Assembly (NCBI GenBank): GCA_040221375.1
Contig: JAVKEP010000085.1
Coordinates: 75,726 to 139,725 of the forward strand
Direction: 5' to 3'
Source of the DNA: SHAN690 sp040221375
GTDB taxonomy: Bacteria > Bacteroidota > Bacteroidia > Flavobacteriales_G > Salibacteraceae
Length of the DNA stretch: 64,000 nucleotides
This document shows positions 61,029 to 64,000 of this stretch, piece by piece. The notes beneath the pieces were generated by a model, which made no database searches, was not told the origin of the DNA, and saw only the letters and a list, made by a program, of their open reading frames with translations. The position numbers and the translations under genes were made by a program. Each line of letters starts with the position of its first letter. Position 1 is the first letter of the stretch.

Positions 61029-62129
61029 ATGAGTTTTATTTCCTATCGTTTTGACCGAAAAAGCGACGCTGATTTCTACAAGACCCTCCGGGGACGCGTC
61101 AATTCTTATTTTACGGAGAACAACATTTCTCGCCACGCCAATGCAGCCATGGTGTTCAAGACCATCGCCTTGATCTCAATGTATTTCGTGCCCTACCTCT
61201 TTCTTCTCACAGGTGCGGTTACGAGCACCTTGCCTTTTCTAGGGCTTTGGCTGATTATGGGCCTAGGCGCAGCCGGTATAGGCTTCAGCATCATGCACGA
61301 TGCCAATCATGAAGCATACTCCAAGAACAAATACGTCAACATTGCCTTAGGAAATTTGATGAACATCCTAGGAGCAAACAGCAGCATATGGAAGCTCCAA
61401 CACAACGTTTTGCACCATAGTTTCACCAATATTCAAGGAGCAGACGAAGACATTAATTCTCCGGGATTCCTCCGGTTCTCCCCTCACCGTCCATTGAAAC
61501 CAATCCATCGGTACCAGTACATTTACGCATGGTTCTTGTACGGATTCATGATCATTTTAAAGGTGCTGTATACCGACTTCAAACAAGCGTTTCACTACAG
61601 AGATATTGAGATCATCAAGACAAAGAAAGAATTCACGAAACTGGTCATGAAAATCAGCCTTTGGAAGGTCGTTTACTTCGCATTGTTTTTAGTGCTACCG
61701 ATGCTTCTCATGCCCGTTTCTCCCTGGTTGATCCTGTTGGGTTTCTTCTTGATGCATTATGTTGTAGGCATGTGCATGGCGGTAATTTTTCAAGCCGCTC
61801 ACATCATGCCGGAAACCGCCTTTCCTGAACCTGCTACGTCAGGTAATATGGACAGCAACTGGGCGGTACACCAATTGATGACTACCACGAATTTTGCGCC
61901 TAACAATCGCCTACTCTCTTGGTACGTGGGTGGCTTAAACTTTCAAGTTGAACACCACCTCTTCCCTCATATTTGTCATGTACACTATCGAAAGATTTCG
62001 AAGATCGTGGAGGCAACAGCAAAGGAGTACGGCGTTCCCTATCACAGCATCGATAGGTTTAGAGAAGCCATTGCTGAACACGCCAAAATGCTCTACATGC
62101 TGGGCAACGAGCAAAAAATGGTTGCCTGA
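61029..62129 (+). CDS. Membrane fatty acid desaturase (front-end type)
   Basis: A 366-residue di-iron desaturase with two pairs of membrane helices. The three histidine boxes are HDANHEAYS (H90, H94), HNVLHHSFTN (H125, H129, H130) and QVEHHLFPHICH (near 312-316). The third box has Gln as the first residue (QxxHH), a trait of front-end (delta-5/6-like) desaturases; a cytochrome b5 domain is not fused. It introduces double bonds into membrane lipid acyl chains, using ferredoxin or a similar donor. A possible operator lies upstream. The regiospecificity is not predictable. Confidence 0.9.
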   Translation: MSFISYRFDRKSDADFYKTLRGRVNSYFTENNISRHANAAMVFKTIALISMYFVPYLFLLTGAVTSTLPFLGLWLIMGLGAAGIGFSIMHDANHEAYSKNKYVNIALGNLMNILGANSSIWKLQHNVLHHSFTNIQGADEDINSPGFLRFSPHRPLKPIHRYQYIYAWFLYGFMIILKVLYTDFKQAFHYRDIEIIKTKKEFTKLVMKISLWKVVYFALFLVLPMLLMPVSPWLILLGFFLMHYVVGMCMAVIFQAAHIMPETAFPEPATSGNMDSNWAVHQLMTTTNFAPNNRLLSWYVGGLNFQVEHHLFPHICHVHYRKISKIVEATAKEYGVPYHSIDRFREAIAEHAKMLYMLGNEQKMVA

Positions 62130-62130
62130 G

Positions 62131-62814
62131 CTAGTTGACCTTCAGTCGGTAGCCACCTGCGTGCAGGCTGAGCAACTCTACCTTTTTATCCTTTGACAAA
62201 TGCTTCCGCAGTTTGGACATATACACGTCCATACTTCTCCGGTTGAAATAGTTGTCTTCGTCCCACAGTACATCCATGATCAACTCGCGTGAGACAACTT
62301 GGTTGATTGCGCGTACCAGTTGGTGCAAGATACCCGCCTCTTTGGGTGACAAGCGAACTTCGCGGCCGTTTTGGGCTAAAACCCGCAAAGCTGGGTCAAA
62401 TGTGAACGAGCCAAAGCAGTAGGTGCTTTCTTGCACTTCGATTGGCTGACGTTGAAGCAGCGCACGCAGCTTGAAAACCAATATTTCAGAATCAAACGGC
62501 TTGGTAATGTAGTCGTCAGCGCCGGCCTTGAAGCCTTCGATGACGTCTTCCTTGAGCGACTTGGCCGTGAGGTAGACAAAGGGGAGCTCGGGTCGGATCT
62601 TTTTGATTTCTCTACCCAAAGCGATGCCGTCCATTTCGGGCATCATAACGTCCACAATGCAGCAGTCAAACTCTTTGCCGATCTTGATCATCGACCAAGC
62701 TTCTTTGCCATTTTTAACCCACTGAACGTCGAAATCGTTGAGTCGGAGGAACTGTGCCAGCACCGACCCAAAATTCACTTCATCTTCCACCAACAGCACT
62801 TTCACCTCATCCAT
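62131..62814 (-). CDS. OmpR-family response regulator
   Basis: A 227-residue transcription factor. The receiver domain has the acidic pocket in KVLLVEDEVNFGS, the phosphoacceptor Asp 55 in CCIVDVMMPEMDGIALG, and the conserved Lys in GADDYITKPFDSEILVFKLR. The C-terminal winged helix follows (EVRLSPKEAGILHQLVRAIN, VLWDEDNYFNRRSMDVYMSK, LSLHAGGYRLKVN). It overlaps the 3' end of the histidine kinase gene by eight bases, so they form a two-component pair. Target genes are unknown. Confidence 0.95.
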   Translation of the reverse strand: MDEVKVLLVEDEVNFGSVLAQFLRLNDFDVQWVKNGKEAWSMIKIGKEFDCCIVDVMMPEMDGIALGREIKKIRPELPFVYLTAKSLKEDVIEGFKAGADDYITKPFDSEILVFKLRALLQRQPIEVQESTYCFGSFTFDPALRVLAQNGREVRLSPKEAGILHQLVRAINQVVSRELIMDVLWDEDNYFNRRSMDVYMSKLRKHLSKDKKVELLSLHAGGYRLKVN

Positions 62815-64000
62815 GCTTAGGGAGTTTCATCGTGAATGCTGCGCCCTTACCTCTAGAACTCACCAAGGAAAGGGACCCCTTGTGCGCCTCACAAACCAAC
62901 TGCACATAATTCAATCCCAATCCGAAGCCTTTCACCTCATGGAGGTTGCCCCGTTGCACGCGGTAAAATCGCTCAAATACGAGGTGTTGCTCATCTTCAG
63001 AAATGCCAACTCCATCATCTTTCACCGTAATCTCAACCCCACTTGGCTTCATGCTCAGCTGAAGTAGAACATTCGTTCCAGCTGGGTTGTAATTCAATGC
63101 ATTGTCCAGCAAGTTTTCGATGGCACTTCGCACATGAAGGTCATCCCATTCCACTCTTGCCTCCTCTCCATCGCAATGAAACGTCAATTCCTTGCCTTCT
63201 GACTTGGCTCGGTCCTCATAAGCGGAAACGATTTGTTCCACCCATGAGGGCAAGTCCAAGGAAGTTCGCTCCAGAGGAAAGCCTCCTTGGCCTGCATGGG
63301 CCATTTGAAGGACGCGATCCACGTGGCGCAAAATGCGGTCGTGCTCACGCTTGATGGTTTCTATCAATGGTTTGATGGCCGTTGGATTGGCTGAAGTCTT
63401 GGGGTGGTTGATGGAATCGGCGGCCAATGATATGGTAGCCAATGGAGTCCGCAGTTCATGGCTCATGTTTCCAATGAAGTCGGTTTTCATTTGGGAAAGT
63501 TTGGTCTGGCTGAGCAGTTGGCGCCAGAGCAGTACAAACAACAGCAACATGGTGAGCGTAAAAAGTAAGGACAGGAAGGTAAGCCAACCAATCTCTTTGA
63601 AGAGGGTGGAGATTCCTGCATCCAATTGCACATTGAGCACTACGTCTTTGCTGCGCAGGTCTGCAGGAAAGAGGGGTGCAGATGCCCAGACGCTTGCCTT
63701 TCCCTGGTAGTTGCGACTCCGAAGGTTTTGGAAGGCCTCACCATCTTGATTCGTAACCGCAAATGCAAAGGGAACCGTAATCGCCTTTTCTGTGATGTTT
63801 TCGCGTAGCTTCTGTTCAATTGCCGCGCTGTCGATTCGGTTCGTCCATCCGTCTTCCTGCTTGATGTTTTCAACCTGAATGCGTTCCAGTAATTGCCTGA
63901 GCCTTCCCGAACGCTCCATTTCCAACACTTCATCCAATCGTACGTCCTCGCGTTCGATCAACGTATCCATGACTTTTCCTGGTCCGCCAGAGCGTACTTC
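62807..64000 (-). CDS. Sensor histidine kinase, N-terminus beyond window edge
   Basis: The frame is open to the right edge with no upstream stop, so the gene continues outside the window. An internal ATG at 63970 is unlikely to be the real start, because the protein would then lack its first membrane helix. Visible parts are the end of a periplasmic sensor region, a membrane helix (WLTFLSLLFTLTMLLLFVLL), the HisKA box DFIGNMSHELRTPLATISLA with the phosphoacceptor His, and the ATPase domain: ENLLDNALNYNPAG, VKDDGVGISEDEQHLVFERF and GFGLGLNYVQLVCEAHKGSL. It overlaps its response regulator gene by eight bases. The signal is unknown. Confidence 0.93.
   Translation of the reverse strand, partial: EVRSGGPGKVMDTLIEREDVRLDEVLEMERSGRLRQLLERIQVENIKQEDGWTNRIDSAAIEQKLRENITEKAITVPFAFAVTNQDGEAFQNLRSRNYQGKASVWASAPLFPADLRSKDVVLNVQLDAGISTLFKEIGWLTFLSLLFTLTMLLLFVLLWRQLLSQTKLSQMKTDFIGNMSHELRTPLATISLAADSINHPKTSANPTAIKPLIETIKREHDRILRHVDRVLQMAHAGQGGFPLERTSLDLPSWVEQIVSAYEDRAKSEGKELTFHCDGEEARVEWDDLHVRSAIENLLDNALNYNPAGTNVLLQLSMKPSGVEITVKDDGVGISEDEQHLVFERFYRVQRGNLHEVKGFGLGLNYVQLVCEAHKGSLSLVSSRGKGAAFTMKLPKHG

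Noticed and set aside
1..64000. tRNA, rRNA, CRISPR, insertion sequences or phage genes
   Set aside because: No gap is larger than about 220 bp, and I found no cloverleaf-like, direct-repeat or transposase signals; the coding style is uniform across the window.

Overview
The window is a 64 kb piece of core chromosome from a Bacteroidota bacterium, most likely a Flavobacteriales member of the Cryomorphaceae/Schleiferiaceae type. The family-level placement is a weak inference. The evidence is a full-length sprA (type IX secretion channel), an alternative complex III respiratory operon with cytochrome oxidase genes, Bacteroidota-type TonB proteins, DUF3078/DUF6029/Omp28/DUF2279 envelope proteins, and many exact TAnnTTTG promoter elements. 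Coding density is very high. No gap exceeds about 220 bp, and I saw no rRNA, tRNA, insertion sequence, phage or CRISPR.

Layout, left to right. (1) 1-2140: an exported protein cut by the left edge, cysQ, and a lipoprotein. (2) 2204-5502: a minus-strand deoC operon with a complete aldehyde dehydrogenase and a truncated, non-catalytic one. (3) 5584-8426: cysC-cysD-cysN, which makes APS and PAPS. cysQ on the left would remove the PAP by-product. (4) 8440-21207: two separate tonB genes, then the block maeB-ruvA-sprA-gcvH-vanZ-tonB (minus strand). (5) 21278-25967: a zinc-less sirtuin, then a four-gene envelope cluster (TlpA-like thioredoxin, DUF6029, Omp28-like lipoprotein, small beta-barrel). (6) 25939-27938: ruvB-queG. 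(7) 27966-39360: the respiratory operon actABCDEF-coxB-coxA, with a promoter at one end and a strong terminator at the other. (8) 39527-39991: a SPOR protein. (9) 40019-44584: rimP-nusA-infB, with a terminator-like hairpin in front of rimP. (10) 44610-50267: a protein of about 19 YwqK/MORN-like repeats, an enoyl-CoA hydratase family protein, DUF3078, and a histidine kinase coupled to DUF2461. (11) 50355-58770: AsmA-like protein, RluB-type pseudouridine synthase, methyltransferase, DUF2279, YraN, a membrane glycosyltransferase and an LD-carboxypeptidase. (12) 58790-64000: metG, a lipid desaturase, and a response regulator with its histidine kinase, the latter cut by the right edge.

How the parts work together: quinol is oxidised by alternative complex III, and electrons pass through its c-type hemes to the cytochrome c oxidase encoded in the same operon. 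SprA exports type IX cargo through the outer membrane, and TonB energises outer-membrane receptors encoded elsewhere. The DeoC operon would clear deoxyribose-5-phosphate through acetaldehyde. Several promoters put the -7 element only 4-10 nt before the start codon, pointing to leaderless or nearly leaderless mRNAs. The points most worth following up are the pseudo-ALDH beside a true ALDH and DeoC, the hairpin before rimP-nusA-infB, and the TlpA/DUF6029/Omp28 cluster.
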